From: Arcicella gelida
GTDB lineage: Bacteria; Bacteroidota; Bacteroidia; Cytophagales; Spirosomataceae
Length of the DNA: 64,000 nt
Direction of reading: 5' to 3'
Assembly: GCF_034931025.1 (NCBI RefSeq)
Contig: NZ_JAYGIL010000004.1
Span: 62,001-126,000 of the forward strand
Position 1 is the first letter of the stretch. Every line of letters begins with the position of its first letter. This document shows positions 42,104-50,521 of this stretch, in pieces. Below the pieces are notes generated by a model, which worked only from the letters and a program-made list of their open reading frames with translations, was not told the origin of the DNA and did not search any database. Position numbers and translations under genes: made by a program.

Positions 42104-43870
42104 TTAACTGTGTTGTGAAGTAATAGCAATCGGTAAAATCACTTCAAATTCACTCCCTTCATTGAGTTTGCTTTGTACACTAATTTTTCCATGATGTTCT
42201 TGAATCATCTTTTTCACGTAGCTCAAACCCAATCCAAAACCTTTAACATCATGTAAATTTCCAGTAGGAACTCGATAGAATTTTTCAAAAATATTCTTCA
42301 AAGATTCTTTACTCATCCCGATTCCTTTGTCTTTTATCGTAATTGAAATTCCTTTTTCAGTATTCTTGGTAGCAATGGTAATTTCAGGTTTATCGGGCGA
42401 ATACTTGTTGGCATTATCCAAAAGATTAAAGATAATATTAGTCAAATGTACTTCATCAGCTTCAATTTCTGTAGTTTCGGCTTGTAAATCTAAGTCGATG
42501 ATGCCTTCACGGAGTTCAATTTGTGGACTAATATTTTCTAATACTTTCTCAATAATTTCATGAACATCAACGGTTTTTAGCTTCAATTGAACGTCTCCTC
42601 TTTCCATTTGTGCTGTTTGAAGCACTTTCTCTACTTGTGAACCCAAACGTTTATTTTCATCTCGAATAATGCCTAAATAACGCTTAAACATCGATGGACT
42701 AGCCGATACGGCTTCATCTTGTAGCATTTGAGTAGCCAACGAAATCGTTGAAATTGGCGTTTTAAACTCATGCGTCATATTATTGATAAAATCATTCTTG
42801 ATATCAGCCAATTGTTTTTGCTTTACAATCGTACTTACTGCTACATAAAAGCAACTCAAAACTACTAAAATCAATAACAATGATGTTGCGTACATTACCC
42901 AAATATTTCTGATAATGTATCGGTCTTGATTAGGGAAATATACTCTCAGATAATTCTCAGAATTGGCATAATCATTCGGGAAAAGATTAACCATATAGGT
43001 ATCTTTATCGTTCTTTAAACCTGTCATTTTATACTTCATCGAAGAAGCATAATGCAAATAACTTGGTTCTTCTTGACTACTAATTCCATACTCAAAAGGG
43101 ATTTCAATTCCCTTCATTTTGATTTCATACTTCAACAAAGAATCTAGTACTAAATAATTGATTCTGTCATAAATACTTCTCTTTTTGAACAAAAAATCAT
43201 TGAAAACCTCTTTAGCCATTTCGGCTTTGTTCATTACTTTATCTTGGGCTTGTAATGGTTCAATAACCTTATCAACATGTTTTTTGCTTACTTGCTTTTT
43301 TCTTGCTGCTGATAATTCAGCCTTTCGCATAGAATCTTGTTTTTGAAGTGTATTTTGATGTTGTTGAAGTGCTTCGGAAAAAATTTCGTCTAATTGTTTA
43401 TGTTCATTTAAACGATTCTGAAAATCTTGAATGTCAATATTCATCGAAAACTCCTGATATTCTCGAATCTCTCCATTAGGCAAAATTTCTGTCCCTTTAG
43501 ATACCAAAATATCTGAAGGAAAAGGTGTTCTGGCTACTTTATCCAAACCAATTCCAGCTTGATTTGAAGCAATTGAACTGGTTGGTACTTTTTGTTTTGG
43601 TTTTTCAACAGCCTTCTCTGGGATAGGTTTAGCAATCGCCATTAGCTGTTTTTTCTTTTCCTCTGCTTCTACTTTTCGTTGTACAAAATAGTAAAATTCT
43701 TGTTTTCCAAGCTTACGCACTACTTGTTGCATGGCATCCCGTACATCACTTCCAAATTGATCATTTTTAGATCGAACAGTAAATCCTAGCCAATACATTT
43801 GAAAGGCAATTAAACCTAATAAAGCAAAAGCCATCAAAGCAATTATATATTGTATTTTCCGCTTAGTCAT
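42104..43870 (-). CDS. Sensor histidine kinase
   Basis: A 588-residue membrane kinase. TM1 (about 9-30) and TM2 (about 323-347) bracket a large, charged, coiled-coil-rich sensor region of nearly 300 residues with no known domain. The HisKA domain carries His367 in MTHEFKTPIS. HATPase_c shows LLDNANKYSP (N box), IKDKGIGMS (G1) and GFGLGLSYVKKM (G2). It is co-transcribed with the response regulator and divergent from a T9SS cargo protein, its likely target. Confidence 0.94.
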   Translation of the reverse strand: MTKRKIQYIIALMAFALLGLIAFQMYWLGFTVRSKNDQFGSDVRDAMQQVVRKLGKQEFYYFVQRKVEAEEKKKQLMAIAKPIPEKAVEKPKQKVPTSSIASNQAGIGLDKVARTPFPSDILVSKGTEILPNGEIREYQEFSMNIDIQDFQNRLNEHKQLDEIFSEALQQHQNTLQKQDSMRKAELSAARKKQVSKKHVDKVIEPLQAQDKVMNKAEMAKEVFNDFLFKKRSIYDRINYLVLDSLLKYEIKMKGIEIPFEYGISSQEEPSYLHYASSMKYKMTGLKNDKDTYMVNLFPNDYANSENYLRVYFPNQDRYIIRNIWVMYATSLLLILVVLSCFYVAVSTIVKQKQLADIKNDFINNMTHEFKTPISTISLATQMLQDEAVSASPSMFKRYLGIIRDENKRLGSQVEKVLQTAQMERGDVQLKLKTVDVHEIIEKVLENISPQIELREGIIDLDLQAETTEIEADEVHLTNIIFNLLDNANKYSPDKPEITIATKNTEKGISITIKDKGIGMSKESLKNIFEKFYRVPTGNLHDVKGFGLGLSYVKKMIQEHHGKISVQSKLNEGSEFEVILPIAITSQHS

Positions 43871-44197
43871 TCTTAATCATTAATATTGATTGAACTGTAA
43901 ACATTAAGCTATAAGTCTTTTTAACCATTGTAAGTGATTTATTTCTTTCAATTTTTTTTGTACCTATATACTTTAAAACAAGCTAAACCCTTAAAAATAT
44001 TGTGCTTATAGCAGCGTTGCAACATTTTTATTTTTAGAGTGTCTATTACAGAGCAACAAAATTAAACTAATTCTTAAGCAATTTATTCCGTTTAACATCT
44101 TTTAACAAAGTTTAAAGGTTTGATATAGAATAGGTTGATTAAGTTTGTTTCATGTAATCTTTACATGATTTTTTTTACTCAAAAAACAAAAATCACT
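43871..44197. promoter_or_regulatory. 327-nt divergent control region of the two-component system and the T9SS cargo gene
   Basis: The stretch has no gene. Its clear content is the triple direct repeat at 44091-44120 and a promoter-like pair downstream of it: TTTG at 44119-44122 and TAAGTTTG at 44140-44147. The kinase promoter should also lie here on the minus strand but was not recognised. Confidence 0.5.
44091..44120 (+). promoter_or_regulatory. Three 10-bp direct repeats, probable response-regulator binding site
   Basis: tttaacatct, tttaacaaag and tttaaaggtt follow each other in exact 10-nt register, one helical turn apart, as expected for an OmpR-type dimer array. The last copy abuts the -33-like TTTG of the cargo gene promoter. 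Confidence 0.6.
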
Positions 44198-44983
44198 ATG
44201 CAAAAGAACATCAAATTTTTCGGAACAGCGATTTTATTTGCAGTTAGCATGACTGCAATGGCACAAAAAAGTACCTCTCAAAATATTGAGGAAAAAGACG
44301 GCAAAATTAAAATTCATGTAGAATCAACAGAGAACGGACAAAAACAAGTTTTCGACCGTACCTACAATGCCGAAGGAATGAATGCAGAACAAAAAGAAGA
44401 CCTTATTAACCGTATTACTGATTCGCTATCGACAACTTTAGGAAAGGGCGAAAGAAAGCAAATTAGAATCAAAATTGATAGAGACAATATAAATAATCCA
44501 AGATTTGCACAATCATTTAAATCTCCTAGAAACGAGCAAAAACGCATTGAAATCTACAAAGATGGCAAAAGAATAGAAAAAGATTTTGATAGAAATGACC
44601 ACAAAGAATTCCACTTTGATTTTGACCACGATAAGCTTTTAGGTTCTTTAAAACCAGCCATGAAAGAATTCAAGTTTAAATTCGACCACGACTTCAAAGA
44701 TTTTGAGCCTTTTAGTGATTCAAAAACAGTTAAAGCCTTGAGAATTTATCCAAACAAACCTTTTGATAATAAATTGAATCTTAAATTTTACACCCCTGAA
44801 AAAGGAGATGTAAATATTACAGTGACAGATGTGAATGGAAAAGAAGTAGGTTCTCAAAAATTCAAAGATTTCCAAGGAGATTTTATGGGTCAAGTAGAAC
44901 TAAAGAAAAATACAAAAGGAACACTTTTTGTAACCGTAACACAACGTGAAGATGGTACTGCAAAAAGAGTAGTTATTGAATAA
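44198..44983 (+). CDS. Secreted protein with T9SS type A C-terminal sorting domain
   Basis: A 261-residue exported protein. A signal peptide ends at AMAQ (about residue 22). The middle is highly charged, rich in Asp, Lys, Phe and His (e.g. DRNDHKEFHFDFDHDKLL), perhaps metal-binding. The C-terminal 80 residues match the type IX sorting domain: RIYPNKPFDNKLNLKFYTP, DVNITVTDVNGKEV and GTAKRVVIE. So it is carried across the outer membrane and attached or released. The frame starts at 44135, but MQKNIKFF at 44198 is the proper signal start. Confidence 0.85.
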   Translation: MQKNIKFFGTAILFAVSMTAMAQKSTSQNIEEKDGKIKIHVESTENGQKQVFDRTYNAEGMNAEQKEDLINRITDSLSTTLGKGERKQIRIKIDRDNINNPRFAQSFKSPRNEQKRIEIYKDGKRIEKDFDRNDHKEFHFDFDHDKLLGSLKPAMKEFKFKFDHDFKDFEPFSDSKTVKALRIYPNKPFDNKLNLKFYTPEKGDVNITVTDVNGKEVGSQKFKDFQGDFMGQVELKKNTKGTLFVTVTQREDGTAKRVVIE

Positions 44984-45013
44984 ATAAATTGATTGGAAAG
45001 TTTCGTTTTACAG

Positions 45014-45048
45014 AAAGAGTAATTGTTTAAAAGCAGTTACTCTTTTTT
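45014..45048. terminator. Terminator between the T9SS cargo gene and the DUF2490 gene
   Basis: aaagagtaattg and cagttactcttt form a 12-bp stem (one G-T pair) with an 8-nt loop and a T-run on the plus side. The flanking genes converge. Confidence 0.85.
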
Positions 45049-45049
45049 G

Positions 45050-45772
45050 TTATAGCCTGATAATGAAATGAGTATGCAAAGTATTTTCTTCATCAAACTC
45101 AACTAAACTAGCCCTTTGTCTATGATTCCACATATAACCAATCTCAGTTGTAAAATGCGGAGAAAATACGTGACTCAACATCAATGTAAGCTGGTTTTGA
45201 CTAAAATTATTGGCTGGTAAATTAGGAGGAATATTCAAAAGTGGTTCTTCGCTGACATACAAAATATTGTTTTTATTCAGATTATACCTCCACTGAATCC
45301 TTAAACGAACCCTAGCTTGTTCATCTCCAAAAGTATTATCACTTCTTTTAAACAAACGATATTCATAACCAAATCTTGACCGAAAAGTCCATTTTGGACT
45401 CAGCACTTTAGTCCATTCTAAATAACCAACAGGTCTTATTTCTAATCTTACAGGTCTTTTTAAATCATCTATTTTTCCATAAAGTGGATAAGTATTAAAA
45501 ACAATTGGAGCAAAACTTACTGCCCAATTTCCTTTTCTATAAACTGACGAAATTCTGTAAGCTTCTACATATCTTGAATCAAAAAGATTATAATTTTCTT
45601 TACTAAAATCATTTTGCCTTCTGTAAAGAAAATCGGCATTCACATCAAAATGCTCACTTACTTTTTTTTGAATTGAAATTCTTGACCACCAACTATAGTG
45701 TGGATAATTTTGGGTATAACTTGAAAAGCTCACTAAAAAAATCATAGCAAAGCCCAAAACATATTTTTTCAT
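45050..45772 (-). CDS. DUF2490 outer-membrane beta-barrel protein
   Basis: A 240-residue exported protein with a signal peptide (cleavage near YTQ, residue 20). Alternating amphipathic strands follow, ending in a C-terminal HTHFIIRL, as in outer-membrane beta-barrels. The sequence matches the DUF2490 style (WWSRISIQKKVSEHFDVNAD, FRSRFGYEYRL). Function unknown. It is convergent with the T9SS cargo gene. Confidence 0.85.
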   Translation of the reverse strand: MKKYVLGFAMIFLVSFSSYTQNYPHYSWWSRISIQKKVSEHFDVNADFLYRRQNDFSKENYNLFDSRYVEAYRISSVYRKGNWAVSFAPIVFNTYPLYGKIDDLKRPVRLEIRPVGYLEWTKVLSPKWTFRSRFGYEYRLFKRSDNTFGDEQARVRLRIQWRYNLNKNNILYVSEEPLLNIPPNLPANNFSQNQLTLMLSHVFSPHFTTEIGYMWNHRQRASLVEFDEENTLHTHFIIRL

Positions 45773-45950
45773 TTTAAGCAGTTAATAAATATCTTACAAA
45801 TTACACGAATACTTAGTTACTTTCCAATTTTACAGCCTACAGCCCATTTAAATGCACAAAAAAAATAAAAAAACTTCCAAGCTTAATCCAAACATAATCA
45901 GCTATTTATATATTTTTTGAAACTTTTTTATTAAAAAATTTCAAAAAAAG

Positions 45951-45982
45951 CTTGCACAGACGAATTACATCGCATAATTTTG
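45951..45982 (+). promoter_or_regulatory. Promoter of the tRNA-Gly / tRNA-Leu pair
   Basis: TTG at 45952-45954 and TAATTTTG at 45975-45982 with 20 nt between match the Bacteroidetes consensus well. The -7 box is about 47 nt upstream of tRNA-Gly. Confidence 0.65.
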
Positions 45983-46028
45983 CACCACAATTCAACGGAA
46001 TTACAACAACAATTCAAAAGAATTACAA

Positions 46029-46101
46029 GCGAAAGTAGCTCAGCTGGTAGAGCGCAACCTTGCCAAGGTTGAGGTCGCGAGTTCGAACCTCGTCTTTCGC
46101 T
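46029..46101 (+). tRNA. tRNA-Gly (anticodon GCC)
   Basis: A 73-nt cloverleaf. The acceptor GCGAAAG pairs with CTTTCGC, the D-arm has AGCTCAGCTGGTAGAGC, the anticodon arm CAACCTTGCCAAGGTTG exposes GCC, and the T-arm is CGAGTTCGAACCTCG. The discriminator is T. CCA is not encoded. Confidence 0.96.
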
Positions 46102-46171
46102 CAGCTTACAGAAGCACCTTTTGGTGCTTTTTAAGTTTAAGAGGTTAAAGATAATACATCTTTGATTTCAT

Positions 46172-46257
46172 GCCAGGGTGGTGGAACTGGTAGACACGCA
46201 GGACTTAAAATCCTGTGAGCCGCAACGCTCGTACGGGTTCGATTCCCGTCCCCGGTA
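46172..46257 (+). tRNA. tRNA-Leu (anticodon TAA)
   Basis: An 86-nt class II tRNA with a long variable arm. The anticodon arm CAGGACTTAAAATCCTG exposes TAA, and the T-arm is ACGGGTTCGATTCCCGT. The acceptor strands GCCAGGG and CCCCGGT leave an A4-C69 mismatch besides the usual G1-T72 pair. The backbone ends here and mobile genes begin beyond the 3' end. Confidence 0.94.
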
Positions 46258-46263
46258 CAAATT

Positions 46264-46303
46264 TGAAGGGTTTTTGCAGTAAAATGCAGAAACCCTTTTT
46301 TGT
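46264..46303 (+). terminator. Terminator after tRNA-Leu
   Basis: gaagggttt and aaaccctt form the stem, with inner pairing gca/tgc, followed by a T-run. It lies 7 nt after the tRNA. Confidence 0.82.
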
Positions 46304-46305
46304 TT

Positions 46306-46326
46306 GGTACAACATAGGTACAACAT
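46306..46326. repeat. Tandem 10-mer with 11-nt period at the island edge
   Basis: GGTACAACAT occurs at 46306-46315 and again at 46317-46326, one helical turn apart, just past the tRNA-Leu terminator and before an excisionase-like gene. It resembles arm-type sites bound by a recombinase or excisionase. Confidence 0.5.
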
Positions 46327-46478
46327 TTTTTTCGTACGAATTAGGGTAAAAAAAACTGTAAAATCCCGAAAAAAAGTCAAAAAAATTGCTAAAATCTTAC
46401 CGCTGCAATGATGAAGCTTATCATATAATTTTTTAAATTTATTTGATTGTTTCATCCACCCTCTTCTCTTCAAAATTC

Positions 46479-46748
46479 ATGCAAGTCATCTGCTTAGAAG
46501 AATCTGCCTTTTATGCTTTAGTTGAACAGGTAGTTGCTCGACTAAAAGAAACAAACAAAGTGGAAAAAGAAAAATGGATTTCTGATGAACAAGCCATGCA
46601 ACTCTTGAATATCAAATCAAAGACTACATTACAAAAATTGAGAGATGAAGGGAAAATTAGATTTTCTCAACCACAGAAAAAAATCATTCTCTACGACAGG
46701 GATTCAATTGATAAGTACCTTGAGAGCAATGCTCATAAAACGTTTTAA
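46479..46748 (+). CDS. Helix-turn-helix (excisionase-like) DNA-binding protein
   Basis: An 89-residue protein. After a short N-terminal helix the segment WISDEQAMQLLNIKSKTTLQ followed by KLRDEGKIRF is a MerR/excisionase-type HTH_17 domain, ending ILYDRDSIDKYLE. Near-identical small proteins are common on Bacteroidetes conjugative and mobilizable elements as excision or regulatory factors. The ATG at 46479 is preferred to the TTG at 46443. Confidence 0.82.
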   Translation: MQVICLEESAFYALVEQVVARLKETNKVEKEKWISDEQAMQLLNIKSKTTLQKLRDEGKIRFSQPQKKIILYDRDSIDKYLESNAHKTF

Positions 46749-46784
46749 TTATCCACAAGATTGATACTTTATAAACAACAAACA

Positions 46785-47060
46785 ATGAACGAGCAAGAAA
46801 ATATGGATTTGTATATCAAAGGCTTTAATCAAGGCTATATGATAGCAACATACGAACCAGAGCTTTCAGAGAAACTTTCAAAAACAACGGGAGAGAGCTC
46901 TTTCATTTCTGGTATTCAAGATGGAAGGAAGCAATATTTGGATGAAAAGTTACAAGAAAAAATGCCGTCTTGGTTGAAAAACAATCCTTTTGAAGAAAAA
47001 GAAAGCAAACCAGTGAAAAATGAAAAGGATAAAGACTTTGATATTGAACACGAGAGATAA
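46785..47060 (+). CDS. Small conserved hypothetical protein of mobile elements
   Basis: A 91-residue acidic, soluble protein starting MNEQENMDLYIKGFNQGYMI, with a charged C-terminus. I recognise the type as a frequent neighbour of mobilization genes in Bacteroidetes but know no function. It probably shares a transcript with the HTH gene 37 nt upstream. The frame extends to a TTG at 46761. It converges with the next gene with no gap. Confidence 0.65.
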   Translation: MNEQENMDLYIKGFNQGYMIATYEPELSEKLSKTTGESSFISGIQDGRKQYLDEKLQEKMPSWLKNNPFEEKESKPVKNEKDKDFDIEHER

Positions 47061-47957
47061 TCACTCTTTATCAATATCAATACTAAAGTTTTTCTTCTCT
47101 GTTATATCCTTTGAGTTTTCATTGAAGTCATTCATTTGCGGATAATCATATTGAGTTATAAAATTCTCAGGCATATTTTTAGATTGGGCTTCAGATTTTG
47201 CTACTTCGCTTTTATCAGGCTGGTTAGCATTTTGCTTATCAGCCATATCCTTTGTTTTTTCTGAAATTTCATTTGATTTTGGCTGTGTATATTGAGCCAT
47301 AAAGCTCTCAGGAGTATTTTTGGACTCTGGTTCTTCTTTTTTAACTTCGCTTTTACTCGGTTCGCTACCTTTTACTGTCATTTCTTTTGCATTTTCAGCA
47401 AAGTCTTTATCCTTCGGCAAATCATCTTGGTTCACTGAACTTTTAGTTTGAGCATCTGATTTTGTCGCTTCATTTTTATCAGGTTCAGTTACAACTACAT
47501 CTTTCTTTTTATCAAATGAATATCTTTCGTAATATATGCTTTCAATTCGGTCGAACGGATCACCCTTTTGCTTTTGACCATCCTTTTCTATACCAGCCTT
47601 ATACTTGTTATCACTCAGTTGATAATCGACAACATCTTTAACTTTTTTTGCTTTATCGGGGTCTAAGTTTTCAAGTTCTTCATCTACCCTTTTCAAGAAG
47701 TCATCCTTTATCTGTGCTTTTTCTTGATTCCATCCCGCAATCTTACTGTCATTACTTTGTGAAATATCTGGGGTTCTACCGTATTGAGGACTTCCATATT
47801 GAGGAGGTCGATAGGCAGATTGTGGACCTCTGTCAGGTCTGGTATTATTAATTTGAGTGTCGATGGCATCTATTTTTGCCCTTGCCTCTTTGAGTGGCTC
47901 TTCAAGATGGCTTAATTCTTCTGGTAAAAGTTTCTTTTCTTCATCTTCAGTTTTCAT
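47061..47957 (-). CDS. Disordered, repeat-containing hypothetical protein
   Basis: A 298-residue protein without hydrophobic segments, very rich in Lys, Glu, Asp, Ser, Gln and Pro, so largely disordered. An internal repeat of about 45 residues occurs twice clearly (KSEVKKEEPESKNTPESFMA and KSEVAKSEAQSKNMPENFIT starts) and once more loosely before them (NEATKSDAQTKS). A YGSPQYGR-type Pro/Tyr patch is near residue 55. No family was recognised; it may be a scaffold or DNA-transfer accessory protein. Confidence 0.7.
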   Translation of the reverse strand: MKTEDEEKKLLPEELSHLEEPLKEARAKIDAIDTQINNTRPDRGPQSAYRPPQYGSPQYGRTPDISQSNDSKIAGWNQEKAQIKDDFLKRVDEELENLDPDKAKKVKDVVDYQLSDNKYKAGIEKDGQKQKGDPFDRIESIYYERYSFDKKKDVVVTEPDKNEATKSDAQTKSSVNQDDLPKDKDFAENAKEMTVKGSEPSKSEVKKEEPESKNTPESFMAQYTQPKSNEISEKTKDMADKQNANQPDKSEVAKSEAQSKNMPENFITQYDYPQMNDFNENSKDITEKKNFSIDIDKE

Positions 47958-48173
47958 ACTCCAAGGTTTTACTGGTTAATAATAGAGTGCATTAAATATA
48001 GTAAAAATATACTTCTGAAAATCAGATACTTATTGTTATTTGTCCTCAAAAATACTATTTGCAAGGAAAGTTCATTTTAATCATCAGCCCAAGCGTATCA
48101 GGATTAAAAGTATTGAATCTAATAATAAATATGCTAAGATAAGTAGATTGTTAGTGTAGTTGAGGTGCATTAA

Positions 48174-48857
48174 ATGTTCTCTGAATCAGCACAAAAAATC
48201 ATAGATGAACGCTTTGGAGGTGACGCCAAAGCCTTTGTTCAAGCCCATATTCAATCAAGAAGAAGTGCACTCAATTGGAATGATATTATCACCAGCGAAA
48301 AAATCTTTCCTGAATACGCTTCAACAGTCGAAGATATTATAGAAAGATTATTGGGCTATAGCCCCCCTACTTATCTTACACTCCCTTATGAATCTTTTTT
48401 AAGAACAGTAGTGTATGGCTATCATAATGGTAGCATTTCACCAGATGAAATGCTTGAGCAGTCAGAAGAATATATCAAACTTATTCGCAATAAGGATATG
48501 GAGGATTATAGCTATCTGTATCACTCAAGAGATGAGTATCAGCAATATTTTGACTACTTGCCCGAGTACAAAGAAATAGTCAAAAATAGACTTACTAAAT
48601 TTTTGGGTTATGAACCCAAGCTTGAACATTCTGTGGTTGCCGAAATTTTGACACGAGAATGCTTTGTTCAAGATAGATTTATTCTCCAAGAAGGCATTCT
48701 TTCTCAAGCTGATATTCGAGCCATTACCATCATAAAATATCGAGAGGTACTGATTGAACTTGGGAAAGAAGAAGCAGATAAATCGCCACTTATCGCTATG
48801 GAATTACGTTATCGTGTACTGAACACCAGAAATTATAACAAAAATATAAACAACTAA
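48174..48857 (+). CDS. Hypothetical island protein
   Basis: A 227-residue soluble, acidic, helical protein. Two similar stretches can be seen (DIIERLLGYSPPTYLTLPYE and IVKNRLTKFLGYEPKLEHSV), suggesting an internal duplication of an all-helical unit. No motif or family was recognised. It lies 111 nt upstream of the TraG-like gene in the same direction. Confidence 0.65.
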   Translation: MFSESAQKIIDERFGGDAKAFVQAHIQSRRSALNWNDIITSEKIFPEYASTVEDIIERLLGYSPPTYLTLPYESFLRTVVYGYHNGSISPDEMLEQSEEYIKLIRNKDMEDYSYLYHSRDEYQQYFDYLPEYKEIVKNRLTKFLGYEPKLEHSVVAEILTRECFVQDRFILQEGILSQADIRAITIIKYREVLIELGKEEADKSPLIAMELRYRVLNTRNYNKNINN

Positions 48858-48968
48858 AATACAGCTTATTACACTCGAAAAAATATTTTGAAAATATTTT
48901 GCAGATGAACCTGCATTTATTTAATTTTATTATAAACACCTCTGTATTAACACCTTAATGCTGTGTAT

Positions 48969-50486
48969 ATGGATACTTCAAACCTTGACTATCCAATATT
49001 ACATTTTCCATCCAATTCCCATGAACAATCAACATGGACAATCAGACACGCCGTTGAAGGTGTGCAAATATTTGGTGGCATTGGCTCTGGAAAAACCTCT
49101 GGATCTGGTCGGATGCTTGCTCTGAAATACCTCAAAGCTGGATTTGGTGGATTGGTATTAACTGCCAAACCAGACGAAAAAGAATTGTGGCAACAATATT
49201 GTGCAGAGACCAATCGAACAAAAGATTTGGTTATTATCGAACCGAACGGAAAATACAGTTTTAATTTTCTGGAGTACGAATCTACGCATACAGATTCCAA
49301 TGAAGCTATCACTGAAAACATTGTACAGGTATTAAAAACAGTCATTCGTGCAGGCGAAGAAAAAGATAGTGGAAAAGGAGATGACCCCTTCTGGGAATCT
49401 GCTTTGGATATGCTTCTTTTTAATGTCATTGACCTTTGTAAAATTGCCTATGGCTATGTTTCTGTACAAATGATGTACGACATTGTTCAATCCTTGCCAA
49501 AAGCCACTGACTCACTAAACAAACAAGAAGGCGAAGACCAAGAAGCAAAAGCATTTGAGAAAGCATACCTTTTGGCAAATAGCAATGTTCTTGAAAAGAT
49601 TAAGGCATGGCACAACTCTCTTACTCCTGAACAACAAAATTCACTCCCGAATGATGAATCATATTTTCAAATTGTCGAAGATAATGTGATGGAAGCTCGT
49701 TTGATAAAATTTTTATACGGATTTTTCTTTGACAATTTCAAGAACCTCAGCTCAAAAACACGTTCAATCGTCGATTTTACTTTTTCTGGATTTCTATTCA
49801 GGCTACTTAGAGAACCTGTTTATTCGATGTTTTGTCGTCATCAGTCCAATATTACGCCTGATGATTGCTTGAATGGAAAAATCATTCTCGTTAATCTGCC
49901 TGTGAAAGTTTATCACAAGGTGGGGCGCGATTGTCAGGTACTCTTCAAATATATCTGGCAAAGAGCAATGGAAAAACGCAATATAAAGATTAACAAAAGA
50001 CCTCTATTCTTATGGGCCGATGAGGCTCAAAACTTCCTGCATGAGCATGATGCCGAATATCAGGCTACTGCAAGAAGTAGTCGCATTTCTACAGTGTATA
50101 TCAGCCAAAACCTACCCAATTACTATGCCTCTATGGGCGGTCAAAAAGGAGAATACCGTGTCAAAAGTTTTCTGGGAACTTTAGGGACAAAGATATTTCA
50201 TGCCAATGCTGATATAGAAACAAATAAATACGCCTCGGAATTAATCGGGGATACAACCTTCTTTGAGCCTTCGAGAACCATTACCACTTCAACAGAATTT
50301 TCTCAAAGCGATAGTTTATCGCTTAAAATTGACAGGCATGTACGACCAGAAAAATTTATCAGCCTCAGAACAGGTGGGGAGAAAAACAATTACAGGGTAG
50401 AAGGCTACTTTCATCGTCAAGGTGATAGTTTGGCTGGGAAAAAGAATTTTATCAAAATGGATTTTGACCAATTATTCAGACCATAA
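48969..50486 (+). CDS. VirD4/TraG-like coupling ATPase without a membrane anchor
   Basis: A protein of about 505 residues that should link the relaxase-DNA complex to a secretion channel. Walker A is GGIGSGKTSGSGR near residue 40 and Walker B is LFLWADEAQNF near residue 350. The C-terminal TraM/TraG part contains RSSRISTVYISQNLPNYYA. Unlike typical VirD4 proteins it has no N-terminal transmembrane pair. The membrane protein encoded 35 nt downstream may replace it. A GTG six bases upstream (48963) is an alternative start. Confidence 0.88.
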   Translation: MDTSNLDYPILHFPSNSHEQSTWTIRHAVEGVQIFGGIGSGKTSGSGRMLALKYLKAGFGGLVLTAKPDEKELWQQYCAETNRTKDLVIIEPNGKYSFNFLEYESTHTDSNEAITENIVQVLKTVIRAGEEKDSGKGDDPFWESALDMLLFNVIDLCKIAYGYVSVQMMYDIVQSLPKATDSLNKQEGEDQEAKAFEKAYLLANSNVLEKIKAWHNSLTPEQQNSLPNDESYFQIVEDNVMEARLIKFLYGFFFDNFKNLSSKTRSIVDFTFSGFLFRLLREPVYSMFCRHQSNITPDDCLNGKIILVNLPVKVYHKVGRDCQVLFKYIWQRAMEKRNIKINKRPLFLWADEAQNFLHEHDAEYQATARSSRISTVYISQNLPNYYASMGGQKGEYRVKSFLGTLGTKIFHANADIETNKYASELIGDTTFFEPSRTITTSTEFSQSDSLSLKIDRHVRPEKFISLRTGGEKNNYRVEGYFHRQGDSLAGKKNFIKMDFDQLFRP

Positions 50487-50521
50487 TAAACAATTCTTTT
50501 AACTTAAAACGATAACACACA

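Noticed and set aside
46168..46473. 101-residue minus-strand ORF across tRNA-Leu
   Set aside because: It is antisense to tRNA-Leu and its terminator; the RGRESNPYERCGSQ end is a tRNA read backwards.
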